Shown in pieces: positions 32,285 to 42,622 of a stretch of DNA of 64,000 nucleotides. How positions within the stretch are numbered: position 1 is the stretch's first letter; each line of letters begins with the position of its first letter. The notes beneath the pieces were generated by a model that saw only the letters and a program-made list of their open reading frames with translations, had not been told where the DNA came from and did not search any database. The position numbers and the translations under genes were made by a program. Source of the stretch: Bacillus shivajii (GTDB taxonomy: Bacteria > Bacillota > Bacilli > Bacillales > Salisediminibacteriaceae); the NCBI RefSeq assembly GCF_020519665.1, contig NZ_CP084703.1, positions 4,340,001 through 4,404,000 of the forward strand, given 5' to 3'.

Positions 32285-34747
32285 TTAATTATCTACTTGT
32301 ATAGTTGTTTGTATATTGGTTTGGATTGGTGTATATAAATCGATGTCTTCTTCTTCAGACGAAATGGATACTATTAGAGAATATCTTACTTTCTTGTCCC
32401 ATCTACCAAGCCAAGCTCTTTCTCTCCACCAGCCAATCGCTGGATAGACACCAATTAAATTACTGGTTGCCAGCTCAGCTGCTGTTCCTTCCCATATATC
32501 ACTATGCGTTGAACCTAAGTGGCGACTTTGTTTCCCATAAAGCCAATTTACATTACCACCTGTACTGTCTATATCGTCGTCACTGTCTACTGCTGCATTA
32601 ATTCTATGTAAAAAGGCTTCTTTTGTGTCTGTTCCGTTTACATCAAAACGAAGTAAGCTAGATGGGTACCTGTACCTATCTTTCCACCCAATTTCACCCG
32701 GCCCTGGTTCAACGAAATATGTCAAAGTAACTTTCATCATTATATTTGTGTCACCAAGGGCTAAAAGTTCTTCTTTAGGCCAAGGCAGTTCATGAATGTG
32801 CATATCTTTCGTTTTATAAGAGCTATTCACCTTATCATACGGCTGCAAGGCTGATTGTACTATTAAGTTAACACTATTATTCATGGAGTATATTGCTCTA
32901 TCAAGATGGGGAACACCATATCCACATATCCTAAGCATCTTTCTATAATCTTCTTTTCTATTACCATCTAAAAATTGTTCTTTCATCATATCAGTCCATT
33001 CGGCTGAGTGAACCATTAGACCCTTGACAGTTTCCGGCCATGCATCTGGGTATTTTACTAGAATTTGTGATGCCATCCAAGCAGATTCTGCTGTAGCAGC
33101 ACTTGTAGCATTAATAAAGTTAAAATGATTTTCAAAAGGTTGATGGTGAGTCGTTAAGGAAGATAGTTCCTCTGATGGATAGCAAGTGATAGAGTCTTTT
33201 AATACATTCCCGCCTTCCAATAATATCTCTGGTTTAATTGGCCACTTGTTATCCCATACTAATGATGTTGAACTAAAAGGGGATAATCCCCCATTAGGGG
33301 CTACAACCTCCAATCCTTCATATTCTCTTGAATCAACCTCTGTTTTTTCAGTATAAGCACCTACTGTTAAAGCATTCCACGATTGTCCTGGGTTTTGTAC
33401 AGACAAACTTAAGTTACTTTCAGGGTAATTCTCCCAATCAGTATTATCCTCAATATTACCTGCTGAAACTATAAATAGCTTTTGTTCTTCATCAATATAT
33501 CCCGACGTCAATTCATCAATCGCAGCTGACCATGAAGAAGGGCTGCCGTCGCCAGTTTCATATTTAGGCGCAGTAACTGCCATGCAAATAATTCTCTTTT
33601 TATGAGGATTATTTATGCAGTGTTGACTCACTGATTCTGAGGTAATTGCCCCATACAATTTAGGATCATTCTCTCCCTCTCGTGGCAATATTTTACTAGA
33701 TTCTAAGCTATGTAATATTTTTATATTGTTTGGGTTTTCTAAAGCTCTTCTTAGATCTCCATATGCACTTACTCCAGCCATTTTTGTTCCATGGCCATTG
33801 TGATCATCTTTTCCCCACTCTTCTTTGTATGTCAAGCGATTTTCATCTTCCAATAATGGTTCAATTAGCACATGACCATTATTCACTCCTGTATCTAATA
33901 TACATATCGATACATCAGAGTCATTATCAAATTCTATTCTTTCGAGAAGATCTTTAGCCCACTCCGATTGTTCTCTATTTGGTAAATCCATAAAAAAACT
34001 ATTAACCTCTGCTGCTTTTCTTATTTCAGCTACATCTCCACTACTCATGATTATTTCTTTTAGTTGCTCCTGATTTGCTTTAACTAATATAACTGTTCTT
34101 TCCGGGAAACGTAATATTTCATCTTGAATTGGAAGTAATAATTGGTTATCAATTAATTCTCTAAATCGATCTTCAATTTCTTTTTGTTCACCACTTAACC
34201 ATATTTCGCACCATTCAGGTTCCTCCTTAGGAATCCACCGTAGTTGACTAACTGGCCAAAAAGACTCAAGTACTGCTAATTTAATACTTTCAATACTATT
34301 AATAAGTGGTTGGTTTTTTGGTTTACCCGTTTGTGTTTCCTCTTCAAGGTATGCATCGATTTTGTTTAGGTAGGTATTTTCTTGTCCTTTTGGGACATAT
34401 ACTGTGGCCTTATTCACTTCTTTATCATTAACTTTCTGAGTACGTATATTTAATAAGCGTATCCCTTTTGATCTGTCTTCCAAACTCTTCGATATTAATT
34501 TGGATTCCGGTAGGCTCTCAAATTCAATATATGTTCCTTGTCGAATAGGTAATGAAACGGCTTTTCGTGCTTTTTCTAGTTCCTCGGTCTCTTTCCATAA
34601 TTGTTCAAAATACCTTTTCAACCTCTGACCGTGATTTAACCTATTTCGTGATGTTAGATCTTGACTTCTTCCTGTTTGTCTTGAGGTATATGGTATAGAA
34701 TTTATAAAATCTTCGACAAATAGATTATCGAACTTTTCTCTACTCAT
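32285..34747 (-). CDS. S8 (subtilisin-type) serine peptidase paired with an AAA ATPase
   Basis: An 820-aa protein with no signal peptide, so probably cytoplasmic. The S8 triad is intact: Asp285 (ICILDTGVN), His319 (HNGHGTKMAG) and Ser549 (INATSAATAESAW), with oxyanion Asn431 (VSAGN). About 270 residues precede the catalytic domain and about 250 follow; neither part is recognised. The ATG lies 2 bases after the AAA gene stop, implying one transcription unit. Such intracellular subtilase/AAA pairs occur in defence islands; a role as an infection-triggered protease is inference. Confidence 0.85.
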   Translation of the reverse strand: MSREKFDNLFVEDFINSIPYTSRQTGRSQDLTSRNRLNHGQRLKRYFEQLWKETEELEKARKAVSLPIRQGTYIEFESLPESKLISKSLEDRSKGIRLLNIRTQKVNDKEVNKATVYVPKGQENTYLNKIDAYLEEETQTGKPKNQPLINSIESIKLAVLESFWPVSQLRWIPKEEPEWCEIWLSGEQKEIEDRFRELIDNQLLLPIQDEILRFPERTVILVKANQEQLKEIIMSSGDVAEIRKAAEVNSFFMDLPNREQSEWAKDLLERIEFDNDSDVSICILDTGVNNGHVLIEPLLEDENRLTYKEEWGKDDHNGHGTKMAGVSAYGDLRRALENPNNIKILHSLESSKILPREGENDPKLYGAITSESVSQHCINNPHKKRIICMAVTAPKYETGDGSPSSWSAAIDELTSGYIDEEQKLFIVSAGNIEDNTDWENYPESNLSLSVQNPGQSWNALTVGAYTEKTEVDSREYEGLEVVAPNGGLSPFSSTSLVWDNKWPIKPEILLEGGNVLKDSITCYPSEELSSLTTHHQPFENHFNFINATSAATAESAWMASQILVKYPDAWPETVKGLMVHSAEWTDMMKEQFLDGNRKEDYRKMLRICGYGVPHLDRAIYSMNNSVNLIVQSALQPYDKVNSSYKTKDMHIHELPWPKEELLALGDTNIMMKVTLTYFVEPGPGEIGWKDRYRYPSSLLRFDVNGTDTKEAFLHRINAAVDSDDDIDSTGGNVNWLYGKQSRHLGSTHSDIWEGTAAELATSNLIGVYPAIGWWRERAWLGRWDKKVRYSLIVSISSEEEDIDLYTPIQTNIQTTIQVDN

Positions 34748-34749
34748 AG

Positions 34750-35715
34750 TTAAATTCCACCTCTCTGATATACTTCCTTCCTTTCAATAATCATCCTCAT
34801 AATTAAGTTTTCATCAATATAACCTGACCCATTTAAAATAGCTTCTTTAACTGCATTATTACATGCCATAGTTATATCAGCATGACTAAGTGTCAACGCC
34901 TCATCTGCAACCTGTTCAAGTGACAATAATTTATGATTATAAGATCCTATTTTGTTCCTTATTAAATTAGCTACCTGTTCTCTATCTGGTAAAGTATAAT
35001 GTATAACATCATCAAATCGACGAAACAGTGCTTGGTCTAAGAGTTGGGGGTTATTTGTTGCTGCAACTATAATACTGTCTGATTCATCTTGCTCAATAAA
35101 TTGCAAAAACGAATTTAATATTCTTCTAATTTCACCTACATCATTATCTAAGCTTCTTTCAGTACCAATGGTATCGAACTCGTCAAACAAATAAACTGCT
35201 TGATTATGTGATATAAAATCAAATATTTGACGAAGTTTTACACTCGTTTCACCCATATACTTTGTCAATAATTTATCCATAACAATAGTGCATAATGGTA
35301 ACTTTGCTCTCCCTGCTAATACCGATGCAGTTAAAGTTTTTCCAGTTCCCGGATTTCCAGTTAATAATATTTTTCTTCTGTTATTTAATCCATACTTCTT
35401 TAATTTGTCTCTTTGCCAATATTCTAATAGTATTTTTTCTATTCTGTATTTTATTTCATCATTAACTACTAAGTCTGTCAGTTTTCCATCACTTAGTTCA
35501 GTTCTCATTAATCCATCAAGTTCTTTGTTAAATGGAATAATTTTATTATTTTTTTCATAATATTTATCTAGTATCCCTCTTAAATCCCGAGCAAAAGTTT
35601 GGTGACCTTTTTTAGCTTCTGAAGCAGCAATTTGCAGTACTACAGTTCGGAACCTGTCATCATTACTTTCAAAGTGAGATCGGACTAACATTTTTATTTG
35701 TTCAGCTGTCGCCAA
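34750..35715 (-). CDS. AAA-family ATPase partner of the S8 peptidase
   Basis: A 321-aa AAA+ protein. Walker A GNPGTGKT is at about 120-127 and Walker B YLFDEFDTIG at about 175-184. An arginine finger is likely in ALFRRFDDVIHY. It resembles FtsH/spastin-type single-ring ATPases without a protease domain, so it may unfold or gate substrates for the neighbouring peptidase. The TTG start at 35715 has AAAGGGGG 8 bases upstream; longer frames do not. It is more AT-rich than the BREX genes upstream. Confidence 0.85.
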   Translation of the reverse strand: MATAEQIKMLVRSHFESNDDRFRTVVLQIAASEAKKGHQTFARDLRGILDKYYEKNNKIIPFNKELDGLMRTELSDGKLTDLVVNDEIKYRIEKILLEYWQRDKLKKYGLNNRRKILLTGNPGTGKTLTASVLAGRAKLPLCTIVMDKLLTKYMGETSVKLRQIFDFISHNQAVYLFDEFDTIGTERSLDNDVGEIRRILNSFLQFIEQDESDSIIVAATNNPQLLDQALFRRFDDVIHYTLPDREQVANLIRNKIGSYNHKLLSLEQVADEALTLSHADITMACNNAVKEAILNGSGYIDENLIMRMIIERKEVYQRGGI

Positions 35716-35875
35716 AGTAAACACCCCCTTTAAAGTATAGTATTGGTTATAATAAGTGAAGTTATAAGAAAAAGACGGCCTCCAAGGATTCACTCCGTTA
35801 ATATTCTTAATTCTTTTTTAGGTTACTATAAAAAGACGAAACAAAACAGTTACACATTTCATTACTAAATTTTAA

Positions 35876-36856
35876 TTACTCAGGCACATACATCTTCTGC
35901 AATGGCAACAACGCCCTAACATCATTCGGCATTTGCTCATACCACTTTACAACTAAATCAACAAGTTCCTCTAAATCTACTAACCTAACAGAGTTATGCT
36001 TAGCTACCCCTTCAGCATGAGATGTAAACCCACCAGTAGAGACAAACAAACTATTAGCTTCAATTGGATTCGCTCCAAGCAATTGCTGAATTTCTGGTGC
36101 TGATGCTGAAGACTTTCGGTGCTTTACTTGCACCTTAATAATAGGTTTTTCGAATCCAAAGGCATCTTTATACGCCAATACATCAATACCACCATCAGGC
36201 CCCTTAGGACTTACTTGAACGTTGTAGTCCATTGCTTGTAAAAGTCCACCAACTAATTCTTGCATTTGCCAAGGATCTAATTTATCTACTTTATCTTGTA
36301 CCATTACTAAAGCTTTATTAACTAAGTCTTGTATTATTTCACTTTCTTCTACTTCATCTGTTTCTTCAGGTTCCACAAAAGGGTGTTCTAGTAACTGTTC
36401 AATCTCACTTCCCCAATCATCGACACGAAATACCGTTAACACTGAACCTAAACTGTTTTTAGCTGCTTGCGACAATGTATCTCTTTCAACTGTAATCTCT
36501 TCCCAATCTACTCTTATATTATTTGGGTAAGCCGGATCTCCAACAGATTCATTGAAAAAATGCCCTTCAGTAACGGTTCCTACTAGATATTCTCTGGTTT
36601 CTTTAAAATAGGTTATTATCTTATCTCCTTTTTTTATTTCTCTACTAAAACGCCACACTTGATTAACCCAACTGTTCCTAGACTTTGGTTTGCTTTCTGA
36701 ATAAACCTCAGCAGCCTTTTCAATCATTTCATCCTTAAGTTGAAATTGTTTTGGATCCCCTAACTTTGGCCATCCAATCGATGCAATTCCTTGCTCTTTC
36801 CATACTGGAATTAACTCGTTGTCATCACCAGCTCGAATCATCCACCATCTCTTCAT
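35876..36856 (-). CDS. Mrr-type restriction endonuclease with N-terminal EVE-like domain
   Basis: A 326-aa protein. The C-terminal Mrr_cat PD-(D/E)xK fold has Glu200 (QMQELVGGLL), Asp225 (GPDGGIDVLAY) and Gln243-x-Lys245 (KVQVKHR). The N-terminal 100 residues (MIRAG...IASIGWPKLGD...DKIITYF) look like an EVE/PUA-type domain, a fold often used to read modified bases. That suggests a type IV-like nuclease acting on modified phage DNA. It sits 15 bases after the helicase gene, in the same operon. Length and catalytic residues look intact. Confidence 0.85.
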   Translation of the reverse strand: MKRWWMIRAGDDNELIPVWKEQGIASIGWPKLGDPKQFQLKDEMIEKAAEVYSESKPKSRNSWVNQVWRFSREIKKGDKIITYFKETREYLVGTVTEGHFFNESVGDPAYPNNIRVDWEEITVERDTLSQAAKNSLGSVLTVFRVDDWGSEIEQLLEHPFVEPEETDEVEESEIIQDLVNKALVMVQDKVDKLDPWQMQELVGGLLQAMDYNVQVSPKGPDGGIDVLAYKDAFGFEKPIIKVQVKHRKSSASAPEIQQLLGANPIEANSLFVSTGGFTSHAEGVAKHNSVRLVDLEELVDLVVKWYEQMPNDVRALLPLQKMYVPE

Positions 36857-36870
36857 TGTTTTATCCCCCT

Positions 36871-39800
36871 TTAAATAAACATTAACCCTTGCTCTAACCG
36901 ATGTTCTGTAATTTCATTATTTATCATCTCATACACATACACACGGCTCTTTATTGGCTCATAATCTTCTTCTACTAATTGCTGTTTAAATAAATGTATA
37001 TCATTCGTTACCACAATCAAACGACTTTCACCATCTGCTTCTTCACTCATGAAATCAACTAAACCAAATGCTGGTTGTGTTCTGACGTTCATTCTGCCAT
37101 GTTTCATTTCATAATCTTCAATCAAATTAAAATAGTCTTCAGGTACAACTCGACCATTATCCACACCATTTGGCTTAACTTTAAATTGGGCTATTCGTTT
37201 AACAGGCTTCAGTTGAATGGATCGCTCACGATCAATTTCACTTAAGCGGTCTTTACTTCGATCTTCCATTTCATCGATTTGTGCATACGTTTGATTGATT
37301 AAAGCGCTATTTTTACCTTCTACATTTTCTTCTTGGTATTTCTTCAAACGGTCTTGTAACGTTTCCATTTGATCTTCAAATGATTTTCTTAAGAAAACGC
37401 GTTTACGATTTGCATAGTCTTCACGCTTTCGTTGAATTGTTTTGAGTAGTTTTCTTGCATGTTTAATCACATGTCGTTTAATATCTTGTTCTTCATTTTC
37501 ACAAGTGTTTGTGACATCTAGTGTTTGATTAAACAGTAGGTAAGGCGATATTTGAATAAATTCTCCATCTACACGTTTTCCTGTTAGCATTAGCTTTTGT
37601 TCAAGCTCTCGACCATTACCGTCAACAACTGTCACTTGATTCAATTCCATTGTCATCGCTTCTAGAGTGGATGCTGTAACCTCATACAATGGTAAAACAG
37701 CTTGTTGCATTTCTTTTGATGTTAGTTTCATGACCAAGCTAAATAACGCGTCGTCATTTTCAACCATTGATAATATTTCTGTTTCCTTCATTGATGTTAA
37801 TGCAAACCGAATAGATTCATCAAAATTGAACATTAATTTTTGGTCACGTGCAAAATCTCTGATTCGCTTAGGAAAACGGTCAATACGAACTGTAGATTGA
37901 TCAGCAGACACACTCATTCTTGTTCTAGTATTTTTCAGTCCACCAACTACAAATTGCCCATAAAAACGATTCGGAATACTGTGAATGGATACCTCATCAA
38001 ACGTTCGCTTAGCACCTGGCAAATCAAATTGATCATCTAATCGTTCATTTTGAGCGAGTTCCAGTAACCGTTTATGTTCTTCCGATAATGTCTTTTCCAT
38101 ATGTGCAATCACTTCATTTAAATCTTCTCGCCCTGTAATGGCTTGTTCCATGACTGAAGATAAATCCGCTTGACGATCTTCAAGAACTTCACCTACAAAA
38201 TCATAGACTAAATCTTGTCCAAGGTCTTCTCGCATCTGTTCCATTTTGGTAAATAATCGAATGAGCACGTCACCTTCTCGTGTATTTGTAGCAACTAAAT
38301 TAAAAACAAACACTTCATTCTTCTGACCAATACGGTGAATTCGTCCCATTCGTTGTTCTAAACGGTTCGGATTCCAAGGTATATCATAGTTTACCATTTG
38401 GTTACAGAATTGTAGGTTAATCGATTCTCCACCTGCATCTGTCGCAATCATAATTTGAACGTCATGTCTAAACTTCTCGACTTCCTCTTGTCGCCTGTCC
38501 ATCGAGAAGTCCCCAACGATTTTCGCTACATCAGGGACATAGGCTTTCAATTTCTTCTCTAAATTGTTAAGGGTATCCTTGGATTCCGTAAATATTAAAA
38601 TTTTCTCACCTTGAGCTAACAAACTGTCAGCGCCAAATAACGTCTTTTCAAGTTCTAAAAACTTCCGCTCATTTTGGTTCTGTCTAATGACATTTGCCTT
38701 ACGTATTAGTTGATCTAACATCTCAATCTCGACTTGTAATTCATCAAAATCAAGTTCTTCAAACTCGCCTTCAGCATAAGCTTCAAATAGTTCTTGTTCT
38801 TCAAGAGAGCTATCTTCATAATCTTCATAGTCCAACATCATTTGTTGAACTTTCTGTCCTGTTTCTAATACTTTTTGTAGACGTTCCTTACGTCGTACTA
38901 GCGATAAATAGATCGCTTCTACTGATGAGCTTAATCGTCTTTGCAAGATCATCATAGCAAAAGCAACATTAGGTTTGTTATTTTGCTTTGCACGATTAAA
39001 GTAATGCCTGACATAGTCCGTGACGGCCTCATACAAATCAATCTCTGCATGACTTAAATTAAAACCCAACGTTTTAGTTGTTCGTTTTGGAAACAATGGT
39101 GTTCCATCAAAGTTCACCATATTTTCTTTTAAACGGCGAACGACATAAGGATTACTTTTTTCGAATATTGCTTCTCCACGATTGAGTTGGGAAAATATAT
39201 CATGATCAACCAAACTCATTAAATGTCGGAAATTTTCTTTATCACCTTTATGGGGTGTTGCCGTTAAAAGAAGACAATGTTCTGTATGCCTCAATAGATT
39301 CTCACCCAATTGAAACATCTTAGTTCGTTTCACTTTTCGTTTCTTTTGCCCAACCGTATAAGCTGCCATCTTATGGGCTTCATCCACAATGACTAAATCA
39401 AAATGAGCATTCAAGATCATATTCTTAATATCTTCACGAGACGCCCAATACATTGAGGCAATAGCCTGTTGGTGCATATCAAACGGATTGATTTCACCTG
39501 ATGCTTTCATGTAATCACGAGTAATAATGACAAAGTCTTCGTCAAACTTCTCTTTTAACTCCGATTGCCACTGTTTTAACACGAGTGGTGGTACTAGTAT
39601 TAATGTTTTTCGAATCATGTTACGTGCTTTTAATTCACGAATGAGCATACCCGACATAATCGTTTTACCAGCACCAGGGTCGTCTGCTAACAGATAACGT
39701 ACTTGAGGCGCTTGTAACATCTTGCTATATACCGCTTCAATTTGGTGAGGCAGTGGAATTAAGTTCTTATTTCCTCGAACACGAGAGTGAGAATATTCTT

Positions 39801-40050
39801 TTTCTGTTCTTAACACATGGTACTGAAGATAATGTTGAAAGCGATCCTTTAATTGATCGGGCGCTTCATCTTCAGAATAATGCTCAACTTCTTGTAGTTG
39901 GTATTTCTCTAAGTAATTCTCAAAGTATTGATTCGACTCTCGCCCAACAGCTTCGACTAAATATAAACCGTCATCAATACTTTCAACATGTTTGACTTGA
40001 ACGGGTTCTGGCCAAAACGAAGCTCCAACAATTTCACCTTTTTTAAGCAC
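36871..40050 (-). CDS. SNF2-type (COG0553-like) helicase, BrxHII/DrmD-like
   Basis: A 1059-aa superfamily 2 helicase. Motif I DPGAGKT is at residues 124-130, DEAH at 223-226, LTATPHKGD near 262-270, and motif VI RLEQRMGRIHRIGQ at 563-576. The long C-terminal region (about 600-1059) is rich in charged coiled-coil sequence. SNF2-type helicases of this kind occur as BrxHII in some BREX types and as DrmD in class 1 DISARM. Here it takes the place where brxL normally follows pglZ. GTG start with GAAGGTG upstream. Confidence 0.88.
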   Translation of the reverse strand: MLKKGEIVGASFWPEPVQVKHVESIDDGLYLVEAVGRESNQYFENYLEKYQLQEVEHYSEDEAPDQLKDRFQHYLQYHVLRTEKEYSHSRVRGNKNLIPLPHQIEAVYSKMLQAPQVRYLLADDPGAGKTIMSGMLIRELKARNMIRKTLILVPPLVLKQWQSELKEKFDEDFVIITRDYMKASGEINPFDMHQQAIASMYWASREDIKNMILNAHFDLVIVDEAHKMAAYTVGQKKRKVKRTKMFQLGENLLRHTEHCLLLTATPHKGDKENFRHLMSLVDHDIFSQLNRGEAIFEKSNPYVVRRLKENMVNFDGTPLFPKRTTKTLGFNLSHAEIDLYEAVTDYVRHYFNRAKQNNKPNVAFAMMILQRRLSSSVEAIYLSLVRRKERLQKVLETGQKVQQMMLDYEDYEDSSLEEQELFEAYAEGEFEELDFDELQVEIEMLDQLIRKANVIRQNQNERKFLELEKTLFGADSLLAQGEKILIFTESKDTLNNLEKKLKAYVPDVAKIVGDFSMDRRQEEVEKFRHDVQIMIATDAGGESINLQFCNQMVNYDIPWNPNRLEQRMGRIHRIGQKNEVFVFNLVATNTREGDVLIRLFTKMEQMREDLGQDLVYDFVGEVLEDRQADLSSVMEQAITGREDLNEVIAHMEKTLSEEHKRLLELAQNERLDDQFDLPGAKRTFDEVSIHSIPNRFYGQFVVGGLKNTRTRMSVSADQSTVRIDRFPKRIRDFARDQKLMFNFDESIRFALTSMKETEILSMVENDDALFSLVMKLTSKEMQQAVLPLYEVTASTLEAMTMELNQVTVVDGNGRELEQKLMLTGKRVDGEFIQISPYLLFNQTLDVTNTCENEEQDIKRHVIKHARKLLKTIQRKREDYANRKRVFLRKSFEDQMETLQDRLKKYQEENVEGKNSALINQTYAQIDEMEDRSKDRLSEIDRERSIQLKPVKRIAQFKVKPNGVDNGRVVPEDYFNLIEDYEMKHGRMNVRTQPAFGLVDFMSEEADGESRLIVVTNDIHLFKQQLVEEDYEPIKSRVYVYEMINNEITEHRLEQGLMFI

Positions 40051-40076
40051 GTTAACACCTTCTTTTCCTTCTCAAC

Positions 40077-42572
40077 TTAATACAATGCTTCATATAAGCG
40101 TAAAACAAATTCCTCTTCTAAGTATGGTTCATTACCTTTTTTCGTCACTGTTTCGATTATCAGCTTGCATGTTTCACCGATTTTATAATGTTTTTCAACT
40201 AGATTGAAATCTACTTGTCTGTTGCGCTCCCGGTTCTCACCTTTTAGATCAAACACAAGCTCCACCTCATTCGAAATTCGTTCGTTACCTTGATAAAAAG
40301 CTGTACGAACTTTTCGAGATGTATATTCATCTGAGATACTTTGCTCTTGATAAAAAGAAATTGGAACTCGGTAGTTGGTTATCACCTTATTAATCATTGC
40401 AACAGCAATACCTACAGGTTGAGCTTTGTCTATACGACGATACTCAATTAATGGAACCACCGCTTCTTGTGGCAACGCTCCACCATGAATAAACTGGAGG
40501 CCTCCACCTGTTTTGAATCTGTTAAGACTTTTCGCAAGTACAACTTCGGCATTTTTTAGTGGGCTTTGGCGTTCTGTTAACTTTATCGATCCCTCTGGGC
40601 CAGACAATTGGTGTCCAACCGCAAAACGACGACTGCCATCTATCACTTGACCATCAACAGCTGGAATCTTTCCATGCTCTTCAATTTGTTTAAATTGAAA
40701 TAAGAATCCATGATCTGCTGTTATAAAGATCCGTTTCGCTTGGAGACGGGATAATCGATCAACTGCATAATGTAAATCCTTAATGGTATTTTGAACAGCT
40801 TCATACGTTTCATGTTCCGTTTTATTTGAGTCGCCATGTGCATCAATTCGATCATGATATAAATAAACCAACCGTTTTCCTCTTAATAACTGCTCCGCTT
40901 CACTTGATTTCATATTTAATAGATCTTTTAATTTTAAAGCTTCTGTCTGTGGTTCAATCGTTTTCAATGTCTTAAGACGATTATCCATTCCTTTCGTTGA
41001 TTTTCCATCAGCATAAACCACACCCTTCTCATCGACTTCGAGTTCACGATGAGGTAATAACGATGCCATGCCTAATTGCGTATAAGTGGGAAAACTCGCT
41101 GCCATCGGTACTATATTTGATGTCCCATTCTCACGCTCCGTTAAATGTTCATGAAGCTCATAACCCGCTTCAAATCGCAATGCATCTGAGATAATCACAA
41201 AGACTCTTGTATTTTCCTTTTCTAGGATTGGACGGATCTTTTTCTCAAAAAACGTACGTTGTGGCATCAATTTCGATACGTAACCATCTTCTAACTTGAA
41301 ATTCATTTCTTCAGCAATTCGTCGTAAATACTCATTTTCATACCAGTTTGTTAAGCGACTCGCAATTTCTTCAAGCCTGTCTTTCGTATCAAGATGAGTA
41401 AAATGATACATAAAATGACGATAGGCTTGATCAACTTCAAACATATGTTTAGCATAGCTCTCGTAATAATCCGTTTCTTGATACAGTCGATTAACAACAG
41501 CTTTTAATTTCTCCATTCGAACAGCTTCGTATAATGTTTCATATAAGGCTTTCAGTTTACCTTTTGACCCCCAGTGTGTCCTTGAGCGCTGATCAATCAA
41601 CGCTAAACGTTCATCAACATTAATGGTTTGGTGATAGAGTTCATCAATACACTTCTCTATCATAAGGGTATCAACCACAGGGAATGTTTCAACCGAGGAA
41701 TAGTTCTCAATATCTTGATTAACTAACTGATCCCTTACATGATAATGCTTTTCCCATTCTTTAATTTGTTCCTCTAGCACAATACGATCACCATGTTGTA
41801 GCCATTCTTCAACAAATAACGCACAAACATTAGGAGAAGAGGATACATATTGTTTGTCCCATTCTTCTATCGAAAAATTGACACTTCGTTTAAAGTGTTG
41901 ATAGATTAATACGTTTAATAGCTCAAACAAAGGTTCTTCAGCACGCTCTAATGTTATACCAAAATACCGGCCAATGATTTCAAAAGTACGTTCTAAAGAA
42001 AAGTTACGCTTAATCTGTTTCAAGAAGTCATTGTCTTCCATATGCAAACCATTCATAAGTAATTGGCGAGCAATCACTCTTATATCAGGTACAGGTGCCT
42101 TGACTAATACAGCCAATATACTTAGTTCAAACTGGTAATCATCAGCTTCTTCAGGCAATACTTTACCCAGCTTTATTTTACGCTCTTGACTACCGAAAAA
42201 TAATGGATATTGTTCCATCATTGGACGTAACACATGGTCTGACACTTGTAAGTCTTCAGATAATATAGCTGTTTCATCTGCTTTAAATTCCGTACTGTAA
42301 GATAAAATATCCAACAACATATTATCTTTGTCGTTTGGTCTCGGTGCATCAGAATATATTAGAAATGAATCTATTGTACGCTCAAGTTCTATTTCCACTT
42401 TTAACTGAAAAAAGTTCCGGTCAGTCAAATGTCTAACCTCAATATCATCGAACTGTTCTTTTAGTTCATCTAGACTGACTTGATTCTGTGGATCATACCA
42501 AAAAATAATCGCTCGTTCTTTGTTAGCCATTTCTTGTTGTATTTTATCCTGTAACTTTTCAATCACATTCAC
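40077..42572 (-). CDS. pglZ: BREX phosphatase-domain protein PglZ
   Basis: An 831-aa protein with the alkaline-phosphatase-superfamily PglZ domain. Metal-site motifs are IISDALRFEAGYEL near residue 465 and ITADHGFLF near residue 620, with YLYHDRIDAHGD between them. The N-terminal half is the type A (BREX-1) form. PglZ is needed for BREX methylation and defence. The GTG at 42572 is preferred to GTG 42581 because GAGG then has normal spacing. It lies between pglX and the helicase with short gaps. Confidence 0.92.
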   Translation of the reverse strand: MNVIEKLQDKIQQEMANKERAIIFWYDPQNQVSLDELKEQFDDIEVRHLTDRNFFQLKVEIELERTIDSFLIYSDAPRPNDKDNMLLDILSYSTEFKADETAILSEDLQVSDHVLRPMMEQYPLFFGSQERKIKLGKVLPEEADDYQFELSILAVLVKAPVPDIRVIARQLLMNGLHMEDNDFLKQIKRNFSLERTFEIIGRYFGITLERAEEPLFELLNVLIYQHFKRSVNFSIEEWDKQYVSSSPNVCALFVEEWLQHGDRIVLEEQIKEWEKHYHVRDQLVNQDIENYSSVETFPVVDTLMIEKCIDELYHQTINVDERLALIDQRSRTHWGSKGKLKALYETLYEAVRMEKLKAVVNRLYQETDYYESYAKHMFEVDQAYRHFMYHFTHLDTKDRLEEIASRLTNWYENEYLRRIAEEMNFKLEDGYVSKLMPQRTFFEKKIRPILEKENTRVFVIISDALRFEAGYELHEHLTERENGTSNIVPMAASFPTYTQLGMASLLPHRELEVDEKGVVYADGKSTKGMDNRLKTLKTIEPQTEALKLKDLLNMKSSEAEQLLRGKRLVYLYHDRIDAHGDSNKTEHETYEAVQNTIKDLHYAVDRLSRLQAKRIFITADHGFLFQFKQIEEHGKIPAVDGQVIDGSRRFAVGHQLSGPEGSIKLTERQSPLKNAEVVLAKSLNRFKTGGGLQFIHGGALPQEAVVPLIEYRRIDKAQPVGIAVAMINKVITNYRVPISFYQEQSISDEYTSRKVRTAFYQGNERISNEVELVFDLKGENRERNRQVDFNLVEKHYKIGETCKLIIETVTKKGNEPYLEEEFVLRLYEALY

Positions 42573-42622
42573 GGCTTTCACCTCATTATGTAAAGAGAAA
42601 GAGGGAGATCCCCTCTTTCTTG

